Positions 50,401-61,600 of a DNA stretch of 64,000 nt are shown here, one piece after another. The position numbers and the translations under genes are program-made. Source of the stretch: Prunus persica (lineage: Eukaryota > Streptophyta > Magnoliopsida > Rosales > Rosaceae); assembly GCF_000346465.2 (NCBI RefSeq), contig NC_034014.1, positions 343,781 to 407,780 on the forward strand, in the 5' to 3' direction. The notes beneath the pieces are model-generated. The model was not told the DNA's origin. It saw only the letters and a list, made by a program, of their open reading frames with translations, and made no database searches. Positions within the stretch are counted from its first letter, which is position 1; each line of letters opens with the position of its first letter.

Positions 50401-53400
50401 GCTAGAACTACATCAACAAGAACAATAAACAAACATTAATGTTTCGTTTTCTTTTAAGGAAAAAAAAAACACAAAATGAAGAAGTGATATTTGAAATAGT
50501 AAGAATAGATACACGATAAAAGATTAAATTTTACCTGAAATACACTTGTTTGACAAGATCACCTGGACAACATCCAGTTAGCCTCCCACATATTCCATGA
50601 GGAGAAACAATAACTGTGACAACCAATTTCAAACAAAATCAGTATAGAACCAATTTTCTAGTTAAAACATAAAGAACCTTCACATTTTCGGGTCAAATCC
50701 CACTATAGAAGGTATGGTTAAAGAGTTCTAGCACACACTTTCTCAAAGTACATTAGGAATTAGAGTCAAAGAGTATAGAAAGTAGACCAACCTGGAAGCC
50801 CATAACACGAATTTTGGGAAGAATGCTTTTGTACTCTCTCCAAATCATCACTGGAAAGTGCTCGGATATGCCTATAAAGAGTTATAAATAATAAAAGACA
50901 TTAAAATATGTTTCAACAAGCATTACACAAAAATTATTCCTAAGTTGGATTTACACACTTCGCAGATACTAAAGCATGCACAAAGATTCCCTCTTCAGTG
51001 GCAGCAAAGATAAACTCAACTGTAGGCTGGCCTCTCCTGCACAACATCAATAAAAAATTAGGCAACTATTGCACAATCACCCATCCATGCACACTACACA
51101 CACCTAGAAGAGAGAAAAGAATAACTTCTTTATCATTTATTTTGATCTTTCTGATCCTCAGTTGGGAAGTTCTCCTTTTAGGGAGTTACTAGTTGTGACC
51201 ATGTTGATATTAAAATATAATAAGACACGTTTAACAGGAGCAGTGGGACACCCCCAACCCCAAACAACAAATGAAAATGCAGCCAAGATAATGTATTGAG
51301 CCTAAGACCATGTTGGAACAAGTGTTAGTAAATGCAAACCACAATCACAAAACACGTATTTGTAATGATAAAGAAGTCAGATGATTTATGATATGATTAA
51401 GTTGTGGAACAAAGGGTACAATGATTGGAGATAAAATAATAAAAGCATACAAGAACAAATTAAATATTGCTCATTTTTGTTAAAAGCAGGTTATCAATGC
51501 TGTCGTTATTACAGCGAATACTACATTTTAATTTTTAGAAAGCATGTCTACCAATGGAACTAGCACTCAAGGCATAAAACACCTGAGAAGCTCTTCACTT
51601 TGTGATGCATGGAACTTTGAAAATACATCTCCAAATCTCATGTAGGCTAGTCCAGACAGCGCTCTGTAAATACCAAGAAAATAACTGTCAAGATATCAAC
51701 AACATGAATTTTACTGCTTGGATTTCAGATGATTGATGAGCAATGACCTTTCTATACGATTCCTTAAAGCCTGAGAAAGGGCAGTCGCAACCTCCTCTGA
51801 GTCCCCAGGAGACATCCAAAGTCCAGATGCAACAACTTCCTCAAAATAAATTAAAATCAATACATAACTTCGCAGATACAATTGCATACCACGATAATAC
51901 ATAATTTGGCTATGGTACACAACAAGTATTTGATAACAAACAAAGTAACCACCATTTACCAATCCATAAATAATACATGCAACAATCATAACAAAAAACG
52001 AAGAACACATAGTACCTCTTAATTTAGAGACTGCAGCTTGAGCAGGGTCAGCATAACTTGAATGACGGCCAGGAAGAAAAAGCCAGAGTTTAATTTTCTC
52101 ATCTGTGTATGTTGTACAAAGCAGCAGTTAAATACCAAATATGGTCAACTATAGACTATAGGACACGAGGAATATGGTAACTTTCTCCCTATTCTGTCAA
52201 ACAAGTAACAAATAAACATCCAATGTAACAAGTTTTAAGCTATTAGGTGAAGAGGTCTACTTCATACTTACTACTTATTTCATCGAACCAACGTGGGATT
52301 TATTTCTTCAACATTTTCAACCAAACAGTTATAAGTTATAACAGACTGGCATGTATTCAGGAACTAAATGATCCATTTCTTACCCGGATTGTGCAAACCT
52401 TGAGATGGATCCCAAGGCCCAACAAAAGAGTTGGTCCATGTGCTGAGAAATCCTTCCTTCTGCAACTGTAGATGCGATGAAAGTACCAGCTGTGTGGCAG
52501 CATCTTTCACACTGCTTAACATCAGAAAAGAGTTAGCTTTGCTAATGCTTAGAGAACAGGACAAACTGAGCCGTCTGCCTAACTATTAGGAAACTAAAGA
52601 GAATTTGGGGTGTACATTCACCTTTTATCTGGTTGTGGGATCAACTCAGAATCATGCGGGAGGAACTGAAACCATGATATTTGATGAAGACCGCCCTGTT
52701 GAAATGATCAATAACAGTTACAATAATACTATTTTTTTTAAAATCAAATATTTCAGGCCTTCTATTAAATATGATAGCTTACAACACCAAAAAGGAAAAA
52801 GTCAGCATACCCTTTTAAGTAAATATTGTTAGAAAATTGTAGTTTTTTCAATAAGATTTAGAGAGTTACTTTAACCCATTGAAACCCACCAACTTTCCTT
52901 CTTTCTTTTTTTTTTTTCTCTCTCCCCCTCGGCACATTATCTCTCTTCCTTCACTCCGTCACTGAAACTGAATGAAAAAGAAAATCTTCTCCAAACCCGA
53001 CCATCTACTTTCTCTAGCTCTGCAAAGATAAAAGGCTTTCTTGACGACTATACATTATTTTCTCCAGCAGTGAAAACTGGGTAAATTTTGAAGGGGTTTT
53101 TCGTATGTTAATATCAAGATTCATCCATCTTCTGTATTACTCCCACACACAGATTTTCATTCAAGATCCACTTTGCATTTTAATATAATAATGCACAAGA
53201 AGCTTTCAAAACCAATCATATTTGAGTTTACCTTATGACAACGACAATTTAATAACAAATGATTTGTGAATAAACAGACACATGTCTCTATGTCGTTTTG
53301 CAAACTCAGATTTCATGAGGAATTTAACCTTCTCTTAATGGGGTTTCTATGAACAAAACTAATCAGTCTATTGTTGTTGTTTCCAAAAGGTTTAGGGTTC

Positions 53401-54044
53401 AGCCTCCTAAGATGTTAGCGAGTGATTTTGAGAGAGATTAAAGAAAGACATGGTTGTGAGTCATATATCGTGGTCCCAGTTAAATGTCACCATGGGTTAC
53501 GCCTCTAACTCTCAATATTCAGGTGTCATGATTATTAGGTTTCCTTATTGGACGGGTTACCATGATGAAGGAAGGGAGGAAACAGAACTTTATGGGTTAC
53601 AGAGAGAAAACGTACAACTAATATAGAGAGAAATTAAAGACATTCCTCGTATATTATGCAAGATAAAAGCAGATGTTTCTTCGGTTATGTCAGATGCATT
53701 TCAGCCCTTAGATGGTAAAAAATTTAGGGGCTGAAAATTTGTGTTGAATTATGTGGTTCCCGAACAGGATCCATAAATTAGTTGTAGTTTAGGGTTTTTA
53801 TCTCTAATAGTTAGTTTAGGGTTTCTATCTTCATTATTGTATGCATCATTACACGTTCAATAAGATTGGTATTCTCTCTCTCTCTTCTCTCCCTATTGCA
53901 AAGTTATCAAATATAACTACATCCAAGCCATTAAGCAAATATTAAAAATGACATCAAAGAAATGAAACTTCAAGAATTCAAGGCTAACAGAACGAATAAA
54001 ATGAGAGCAAATGACCATACGATTTTGAAAACATTGGTCCACAT
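38425..54044 (-). CDS. MED13: MED13, Mediator complex subunit 13 (kinase module)
   Basis: Twenty-two minus-strand exons join in frame to 1964 aa: 54044-54021, 52695-52622, 52511-52384, 52102-52016, 51835-51748, 51663-51583, 51036-50959, 50871-50792, 50613-50535, 50407-50087, 49710-49651, 49242-48999, 47895-47629, 47370-46027, 45255-44994, 44922-44775, 42892-42805, 42681-42603, 41657-41362, 41048-39965, 39594-39214, 39026-38425. It starts MWTNVFKI|GGLHQISWFQFLPHD, the typical plant MED13 N-terminus, and ends RRLLHFADKDLSRHQEKP. The N-terminal Med13 domain is followed by a long disordered, Ser-rich middle (exon 12 Ser/Asn repeats; exon 14) and the conserved C-terminal domain (YVVCPFPEPIAILQTVIESS, CCYGWTEDWRW). 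MED13 links the CDK8-cyclin C-MED12 kinase module to core Mediator in the nucleus; Arabidopsis MED13 is MAB2/GCT. Exon 1 codes only eight residues and is followed by a 1.3-kb intron. The gene looks intact. Confidence 0.97.
43368..43733. mobile_element. hAT-like MITE in MED13 intron 16
   Basis: The ends are GGCCCCATTTGGTT on the left and GGCCCTGTTTGGTT on the reverse-complemented right, an imperfect terminal inverted repeat of about 14 bases. The 366-bp interior has many TTTCCC/GGGAAA inverted stretches and no ORF. A clear target duplication was not found. Confidence 0.65.
44060..44326. other. Unexplained GC-richer block in MED13 intron 16
   Basis: Base composition is richer in GC than the surrounding intron, and the minus strand has an open stretch of about 55 codons without a start (containing RFALGRSEGE and LRDEILQREP). 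It may be a fragment of a transposon or a captured gene. I cannot name it. It abuts the segment (from about 44,327) that was copied into the 56-57 kb array. Confidence 0.3.
44327..45236. other. Source segment of the copied MED13 fragment
   Basis: This segment (part of intron 16, exon 16, intron 15 and most of exon 15 of MED13) is duplicated in the same orientation at about 56457-57333, with scattered changes and a short deletion in the copy. It is the presumed donor because it is the intact gene copy. Confidence 0.9.
53680..53900. mobile_element. Possible solo-LTR-like remnant in MED13 intron 1
   Basis: A stretch begins TGTTGAATTATGTGGTTCCC near 53,741 and ends CTCCCTATTGCA near 53,899. It has a repeated TTAGGGTTT phrase and a CAATAAG polyadenylation-like motif near the end, as in small plant LTRs (TG...CA ends). 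No matching target duplication or internal domain is seen, so this is weak. Confidence 0.25.
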
Positions 54045-55330
54045 TCCTTTTCAATAAAGCTCTAGAGCTCCTTCCCCTCAGTCTTCAACTACTTGCAACC
54101 TTCTTTTATTAATGTAAATTCATATCAAATCAAATCCCCAAGCATTTCTCAGCCCTGCAAACAACAGCACAACGAAAATTCATACACGTTTCCAAAGCAA
54201 AGAAAAACACAGCAACTAAATAAAACTGTTTGCACTTATTGATTGTAAGTAAGTATATATGCGTCTATATGTTAAGAGTTATAAAACCTAGCAAAGCGTT
54301 CGGTGGCCAACAAACGGGGAGGGAAAGAAATTAAAAACTCAGAATTTCATAAACCTGCGGCAAGATTTCACATGTATCTCTTTCCCAATTCCAAAGATTT
54401 CTTGACAACGGAAAAACGGAGACAGAAATGAAGTGTAATATTAATGAGCGTACCTTCAGTTTGTTTGGTTAACTGGAAATTTCAGTCGGGGATTTGAACT
54501 GGTTTGGTTTTCGCGTGCTTGAAGAGTTTTCAGAGGGTTTTTCTTTCACTCAAGTCTCTCAACAGTCAAGTATGAATTTGGATCGATTTGTTTCGGGCAC
54601 CTAGAAATTATAGAGCGTGTAAACGAGTCGGATCTCAGTCGGATCCTATTTCGTTCGGTTATGCACTTGGATCCAATTTGACGTCGTGCTTGCTGCGCCT
54701 GCGAGTGAGAATTTCAGTCTCTGTTAATTTGTCCCCGACCCGATGGATTTGCGGTGCGGCACGTATATATATAAAGGTTGCTGCTAGGGACACCAAATTT
54801 GTATCTTAAATAGTGTGGCATATTAAAAATTGTTTAGATTTTAAAATGAAAGTAGTTATTAACAATTGTGTATTGTTAACTTTCTATTTTTACTACAAAT
54901 TTATTAAACTAAACGTCATTTTAAACCTTGTCAACAAAGATAACTTATATTTTTTTTTCTTTGTCAACAAAGATAATTTATACTTCTTTTGCCTATTTTA
55001 ATTTGATTTATATTCACACAAATTAAAATTCTATCACAATCTTTCATAAATTGGTGTGATTGTTTGTAAAATTGTGATACTGAAATATATATTAGTTTTT
55101 AATAACTTATTGCAATTATATTTATTCCATTATTTTCCCGATAACAATTTACCCATTCAGCGTAACTTTTTTTTTGGGCAAACATTCAACGTAACTATTT
55201 GACCCGTTAAATCCAAATATTTGCTTGAAAAAGAAAATAAATAAAAAAGAAGAAAAAGAAACTTGGTTGAAAGATGTAAGCGTGTATCCTCTCATAACTT
55301 TCTTCAACATCTTCGTCTTTCCCTAAACCC
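54045..55330. other. MED13 5' leader and promoter region
   Basis: A donor-like CTGAAG|GTACG on the minus strand at about 54,453 suggests a non-coding first exon spliced to the exon holding the ATG. A minus-strand TATA-like stretch (TTTATATATATACG) lies near 54,763-54,776. The region beyond to 55,330 is AT-rich with no gene. Promoter assignment is inferred. Confidence 0.4.
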
Positions 55331-55396
55331 TTTCAATTATTAGCAAATTATTTTAGTATTCCAAAAATGGATTTGAGCCTACAAACCCTAAATTAA
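55331..55396 (+). repeat. Direct repeat, left copy, bracketing array 2
   Basis: TTTCAATTATTAGCAAATTA and the following about 45 bases match 57625-57689 with only a few differences, in the same orientation. The right copy overlaps the terminal inverted repeat of the element at 57647-57994. Confidence 0.9.
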
Positions 55397-55406
55397 AACA
55401 AGAGGC

Positions 55407-56456
55407 AAGTACGGCCGCTCAGCTATCCTATTTCTTAAAATAAATATATATAAAAAAAAAAGACATAATCGAGTATCGCCGTGCGGCTATACTATTTCTT
55501 TTTAAAAAAATAGAAATAATCGCGTATAACAGCTCGGCTATACTATTTCTTTGAAAAAAGTTTTTTTTTTCTAAAAACCACCGCAAGGGGGGGGATGCCG
55601 AAGGCAGGGCTAGTGACTGGAGTGACCGGGCGGCTAAACTATTTCTTTTTTGAAAAATTAGACAACCCAAGTATAGCCAGAAAATTAGAAACACTCAAGT
55701 ATCGCCGACCGGCTATACTTATTCTGTTTTAAAAAATTAGACAAAATTGAGTATAGCCGTTCAGCTATAATATTTCTTAAATAAATAAAAAACCTAGTAT
55801 AGCCGTCCGGACATACTATTTCTTTTTAAAAAATAGAAATAACTGCCTATCGCAATGCGGCTATACTATTTCTGTTTAAAAAATTTAGACAAAACCGAGT
55901 ATAGCCCGGTGGCTATACGATTTCTTTTTAAAAAAATAGAAAATCAGAGTATAGCCGTGCGGCTATACTATGTCCATGAAACAAATTTAAAAACCCGGTA
56001 TAGCCGCGCGGCTACACTATTTCAATTTAAAAAGGGGTATAGCCGTTCGGCTATACTATTTCTTTTTAAAAAATTAGAAAAACCCGCGTATAGCAGGTCG
56101 GCTATACTATTTTTGTTTAAAAAATTAGACAAACCCGAGTCTAGCCGTTCGGCTATACTACTTCTTTTAAAAAATAGAAATAACCGCGTATAGCCGTTCG
56201 GCTATACTATTCCTTTATTAAAAAAAATGGCAATAACCGCATATAGCCGCCCGGCTATACTATTTCTTTGAAAAAAATTATACATAATCCAGTATAGCCT
56301 TGGGGCTATACGATTTCTTTTTAAAAAAAATTAGAAATAACAGCGTATAGCCGGGCCCTATACTGTTTCTTTGAAAAAAAAAATTTGAAAAACCGAGGAT
56401 AGCCTCGCGGCTATACTATTTCTTTTTAAAAAATTCGACAATAACCGAGTATTGCT
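55407..56456. repeat. Palindromic tandem array 2 (TATAGCCG family)
   Basis: About 20 units carry the dyad GTATAGCCGNNCGGCTATAC, with most units about 52 bp apart in the right half (for example 56,037, 56,088, 56,140, 56,188, 56,241, 56,293, 56,345, 56,398). Spacers read TATTTCTTTTTAAAAAATTA followed by GACAAAACC-like bases, so each unit holds a GC-centred and an AT-centred palindrome. Central bases vary (TT, CG, TG, CC) while arms stay matched in many units. The last unit is cut in its middle where the MED13 copy starts. The array gives long spurious open frames of repeated SRSAILFLFKK-type peptides. Confidence 0.95.
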
Positions 56457-57333
56457 GCAAACCATATGAGATGTACGGTTACATTACCAAAAGATGGGTA
56501 GTTATTTCATGAAAGCAGCATTGCACAATTGCACAAGATAAAAATAGAAGTAATGAGAAACTTCAATGGTAATGTGGAGTTCAATAATGGGGTTCCTCAT
56601 TGATATAGCATATTACTTTTGGAAAGAAAGATCAGTTGGTTCTGATCTCTTTTGCTATATAGTAATTGTTTTGGTCTGGTTTCATATCCTATGAGTTGAT
56701 CATAAGGCTAGCTTCTATTAATCTTTGGGGTGTTGTTCGGCTATTCTGCGTAGGAGGTCATAGAATCCTCCATATTCTGTTGGAAACTCTCCTTATATAT
56801 GAATCCTTGTTGTTAAACAAAACAAACTTATGTCTAATTTCACTTCCAGATGTTGTGACACAAAAGGTATACCCAACGAGTATAGCAGGGAACGGAATAA
56901 CAAAAGTGTCGGTCTTAGCCGGGAGCACATCTGTAGATCAGACTCAGAAGTACAGTTTGCTTGGTTTGATCTTCTTTGGGATGTCTCGTCCACTTTTGCT
57001 CCATCCATTGCACTAGAAACTGTTGAAACTCAAACTAGTAGGTACAATGAAATCAGCAATATCATCAAGTACATACACGTATAAGTATACCTTTAAGGCA
57101 AGTTGATCCAGCAGAACAAGATGGTGATGGGCTCAATGGTTCTACAATAGAGGTAGCTACAATACTTGATGAATCTTTACATTCACTTATAGTGGACTCA
57201 GCAGAATATCCATCAACTGTGATTTCACCTGATTTGTTTCGACCTCTGCACCAATCGGTGACAGGCAATGGCCCATCCAAAATACCAAACGCAGATTTTA
57301 AGGCTGTCTTTATGTCAGACTGCAGCAAACTAA
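56457..57333 (+). pseudogene. Partial copy of MED13 (two exons with introns)
   Basis: The segment matches 44327-45236 in the same orientation, with base changes and a deletion of about a dozen bases near 56,865. Read on the minus strand it contains most of exon 15, intron 15, exon 16 and part of intron 16 of MED13. It lacks both gene ends and is enclosed by palindromic repeat units on both sides. It cannot encode a functional protein. Confidence 0.95.
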
Positions 57334-57425
57334 ATATTTTCGAATATTTTAACCGTACAGCCGTTCGGCCATGCTGTTAACATGTATTTATATGAGAGAG
57401 TATAGCCGCGCGGCTATACTGTTAA
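57334..57425. repeat. Palindromic array 2, right part
   Basis: After the MED13 copy the sequence resumes with a spacer of array-1 type (AATATTTTCGAATATTTTAA), then GTACAGCCGTTCGGCCATGC and finally a perfect GTATAGCCGCGCGGCTATAC at about 57,401. Confidence 0.9.
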
Positions 57426-57624
57426 GTGGTATCTTAGCCCTTTTTAATTACTTAAATTAGTAATTATGTTTGAATTATTATTTCTTTTGTGAATAATTAG
57501 TTTTGAAATATTTTACTAATTTCATAAAATACTTAATAAATATTAATTAATTATATTTACTTATCTTCAATAATTTTGCGGACTTTAAAATTATTTTTAA
57601 TTTTCGAATATATTGTAAAAATTG

Positions 57625-57689
57625 TTTCAATTATTAGCAAATTATTTTAGTATTTCAAAAATGGATTTGAGCCTCCAAACCCTAAATCC
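57625..57689 (+). repeat. Direct repeat, right copy, bracketing array 2
   Basis: Matches 55331-55396. Its inner part is the left terminal inverted repeat of the element at 57647-57994. Confidence 0.9.
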
Positions 57690-57994
57690 AACCACAAGCC
57701 TACTATTGAGTACTTATGACTCGAGACTCACGTAACTTGACATAGGGTTTTAGGATTAGAGTTTCGATTGCAATATATAGTTAGTACGACATAACTGGAC
57801 CTAACCCACAAGGCCCACCTTCCATATAGCATGTGTGGGAAGACCCCACTTATTAGGAGTAGAGACTTTCTCTTATTTTCCAATGTAGGATTCAAGTTCA
57901 TGTATTTCATTCAAACTCCAACAAGTAGTTGATATTATCGAATCATGTTGTGACTTGGAGGTTTGGAGGCTAAAATCCATTTTTGCAATACTAA
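57647..57994. mobile_element. Small element with 36-bp terminal inverted repeats
   Basis: The left end reads TTAGTATTTCAAAAATGGAT and continues GAGCCTCCAAACC; the reverse complement of the right end reads TTAGTATTGCAAAAATGGAT and continues TAGCCTCCAAACC. The interior of about 275 bases has no ORF. It looks like a MITE; the superfamily is not assigned because no clear target duplication is visible. Confidence 0.6.
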
Positions 57995-58632
57995 GGAGTC
58001 GATTAGGCTCAGACATGTAAATAATAAAAGTCTATATTGATGCAGTAATCATTGGAAGTTTGATTTCACACATCAAACATAGTAACATAGAAACAGTGGC
58101 TTTCTCAAAAAGAAATAATAATAATAAAAAAAGAAATCATGGAAATAGGTTACTATTAACCAGAGTAGTTAAGAATACGATCATCTGAAATTATACTAGC
58201 AGTGTGAGCGGCAATTGGGATAATTTTGAAGTTCCTCATAAAGCAAGGAAGGTTCTTATTCGAGGTAGGAGCATATAAAATATAAGACAAGTTTCTCATA
58301 AAGCAAGTTTGTTATTTTTTAGTGGATGTGCGAGCACGTCCAAGCCAGCTGAATTGAGTAACAAAACAGAAACTAGAATGGATCCAATTTTGTACATATC
58401 AGCTCTAACTCTGAGCTAGCACATCCGGCAGTGGCAGCATATTTTCTTTTCCATTGCCTACAATTAAATTTAATATTCAGTATAAAGTTTACGGGTTCAA
58501 ATTACAAATAATGCCTCTTCAAAAATTTCCTCTGCGACTCCCGTACAAAAAATAAGACCGCTTAAAAACCACAATTTACACGATGCAAGGTAAAAATTTG
58601 CTCTGCAAATAAGTTCATCGCATATCTATTGT
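57995..58632. other. Spacer downstream of the DHODH gene
   Basis: AT-rich with no gene seen. The part nearest 58,632 is presumably the DHODH 3' UTR. Confidence 0.6.
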
Positions 58633-61600
58633 TTATACTTTTGGCGTTGCCACTCTGCAATCTGCACCAACTGCTTCACTAACGGACTTGAAACCATCCC
58701 TTTCTAAGCACTCAGACAATTCAGCCTGTGAGAGTGAGAGAGAAAGAGAGAGAGAAGCAAAGATAGTAAGACTATTATAAGCACGTCGTTGACATCAGGG
58801 GGAAAAAAATGGTTTTCTGCAGAATGAGCACATCAGAAAATACCTTTATCTGGGGGATGAGAGCAGGTCCCCCATAGGCAAATGCTGTATAAAGCTGAAC
58901 AAGACTTGCTCCAGCTCGTATCTTTTTGTAAGCATCCTCACCACTAAATCAATGGCATAAACAAAGTCCAATTAAGGGGGGGGGGGGGAAAAGTAGAGAA
59001 TAATTAAAATATGAAAAATATCAACAAAGGGCTGTTCTGATCTTACCTGCTAATGCCCCCACACCCTATTAGAGGAATCTTTCCCTGATTGATATTAAAT
59101 TAACAGGGTCAAGCTCGGATACATAGGCATAAAAATGAAACCAAAAGGAAAGAACATACAATTTAAACAAATAGTTCAAATAACATCCAAAAGAGGACCT
59201 AAATGTCTAGCAATAACAACTAAGAGGTTCAAGCCAATAAATATTCTCTAGTAAAAATAAATAAAAGGAACTCAGCTAGACGCCATATTCATCAAACCCA
59301 AAAACAATTATAAGCTACTCTACATGAAATTTGACGCTTGTATACTGATATTTTATGCTTTCATAATTCTGTACTTCCTAATGCAAGGGTAACGAAGTAA
59401 TATTAACAGTCCAACTTCACATGTACATAAGCCACAATGGGATGATGGGTCATGACAACAATAGAATGACATATCAGGCCAACATACTCAAGCATCTTCA
59501 AAATTTTCAATAATATAACATAAAAATAAGTGGCATCTTGTAAAGATATGTTCTATGCAATCTACCCCAGTGTAAGTATTGTGAATAACAGGTTACATGA
59601 GTTACAAAGGGGCAACGTACCCTCGTCAAAATGTACATCTCCTTTAAGAGACTGGTAGAGATATTAAAGAGTGGCTTTCCACTCAAGCCACCAGCTTCAG
59701 AAGCCGCTGGGTTTGTAGTAACAGGATCTGATCTTGAAACAGTTGTATTTGATATAATCTAGAATAAACAAGATAAAAACAGCTCATAAGAGTAGAACAA
59801 ATGGCACTAACTTTTAGGTAAATAACATACTGAACATTAAAGTCATCAACCTATACTCTAATATTAACATGTAGAACACCATATGGTTATCATTGCACTA
59901 AATAGCTCAAAGAGTAGAAACTTTTGATATGGATATGGTAAACAATGAAAACTGTGAAGTGTGTGATAGGAAGTAAACATACCAATCCATCCAAGCGAAG
60001 GGCAAGGGCAACCTATGTCCATAAACAAACCACCATAAGAAAACCATTTTAAGGAGAAGAGGGGGCGAAGAAAGTAATCAATTACGAGCATAAACGCATA
60101 CTGCAGCAATATCTTCAAGGTCTTCTTTAGACAAATCTGGAGCAATTTTCACGAGCAATGGAGGAGAGCCCTCTTCACCCCATTGCATTTCATCACGAGC
60201 AGCTTGAACCTTGAGATGGAAGAAAGAGTTATAAGAGCTAACTTTTGCAGACATTGTGATCAATTATATAGAGAGAGAAAGTTCATGCCTCTGAGATCCA
60301 TACCCTTTTCACAAGGTCCTTTAACTGCTTTCTTCCCTGAAGCATACGTAACCCAGGGGTGTTGGGTGATGAAACATTAATCACCTGCAAAGAGATCAGC
60401 ACAAATATTGTCGAATTAATGAAACTGGATTTGAACTTGAAACGTATATGCAGAAACTAAAACCTTAATGCTTGCAGTTTGTGAATTATTACTGAAAACT
60501 CAACTTCTGAGGAACAATATCAAGAAATGATGCAAGACTCTATTTCAACCCACTGAAAATTCAGCTTTCACAACTGAAGTTGAGGAAGTTTTACTTTAAT
60601 CTGAATCATTTCCAGATATAAATTTGATTGATCAAATATCCTAGTCAAGTAATAAAAAGTCGGACTTCCGAACAATTGCTGCCCATCTGAGCTTTTAAGA
60701 AATTATTTTCCAAAATCTCTATTCTCTAGTAAATTGATTGTGACCCTCAAAAGACATATATGGCATCATTTATCAACAGACAAGGAAATATGTAACCAAT
60801 TCTGTAGTATAATTTGTGACAACTGATAAAATAGCCTAAAGATGGTATGAAATTATACAATTCAAAATCAAATGAATGAACCAACCAAAAGACCACAACA
60901 AGAGGCCTATTCAAATGCACCTCTTATTGCTTTTCTGTGTGGAGAAGCAACATAACAAGAACCTATATTATTAGATGTTAGCCATGAAAACAGCATACTC
61001 ACACACACAGGCATCATGATGAAGTTGATGCATTTGTGAGTACAACCACAAAGTGAACTCTTGTTAAAAGAAAGAACAAGTTGGACAGTGAAGAGAGTGA
61101 AGAGAGTGTTTTTTCCTAATTATGCTTCAGTCAGCAGAACTACCCTCCACGCAACCTCCTTTGGACAAACGGCGATCCTATTCCTAGGGCACCAACATTT
61201 GCAATCAAGATGCACTTTCCAACAAGAGGGAATGAACATGTCTTTAGTTGCAAAGCAGCAGAGTCACAATGTCAGACAGAAAAATTACTAGACTATGAGA
61301 AATCAATAGAGAACAATCTACCAAGTAATCAGCATACTGGGACAATGTATGAACCCCTTGTACATAATCTGCAGAAGCATCTTCACTTGTCTTATTCTTC
61401 CCAAGATTCACCCCTAGTATTCCAGGGCCAGCTTTGCCTCCAGGTTTGACTTCTTCACCTGAAGAAGATGAAGAGCTTGTAGTTTCATCCAACTTCCTCT
61501 TACCATGCTGAGCACCCAACCGCTTTGCAACAGCAACAATTCCTTCACTATTAAAGCCACATCGATTGATGATAGCTCTGAACACAACATCAGGTAGATT

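Noticed and set aside
55855..56193. 112-codon open frame with repeated SRSAILFLFKK-type peptide
   Set aside because: It is a read through palindromic repeat units; the period comes from the DNA repeat and there is no conserved protein or gene structure.
55407..57425. CRISPR-like array of palindromes with spacers
   Set aside because: The genome is a plant's, the spacers are nearly identical to each other rather than unique, and no Cas genes exist.
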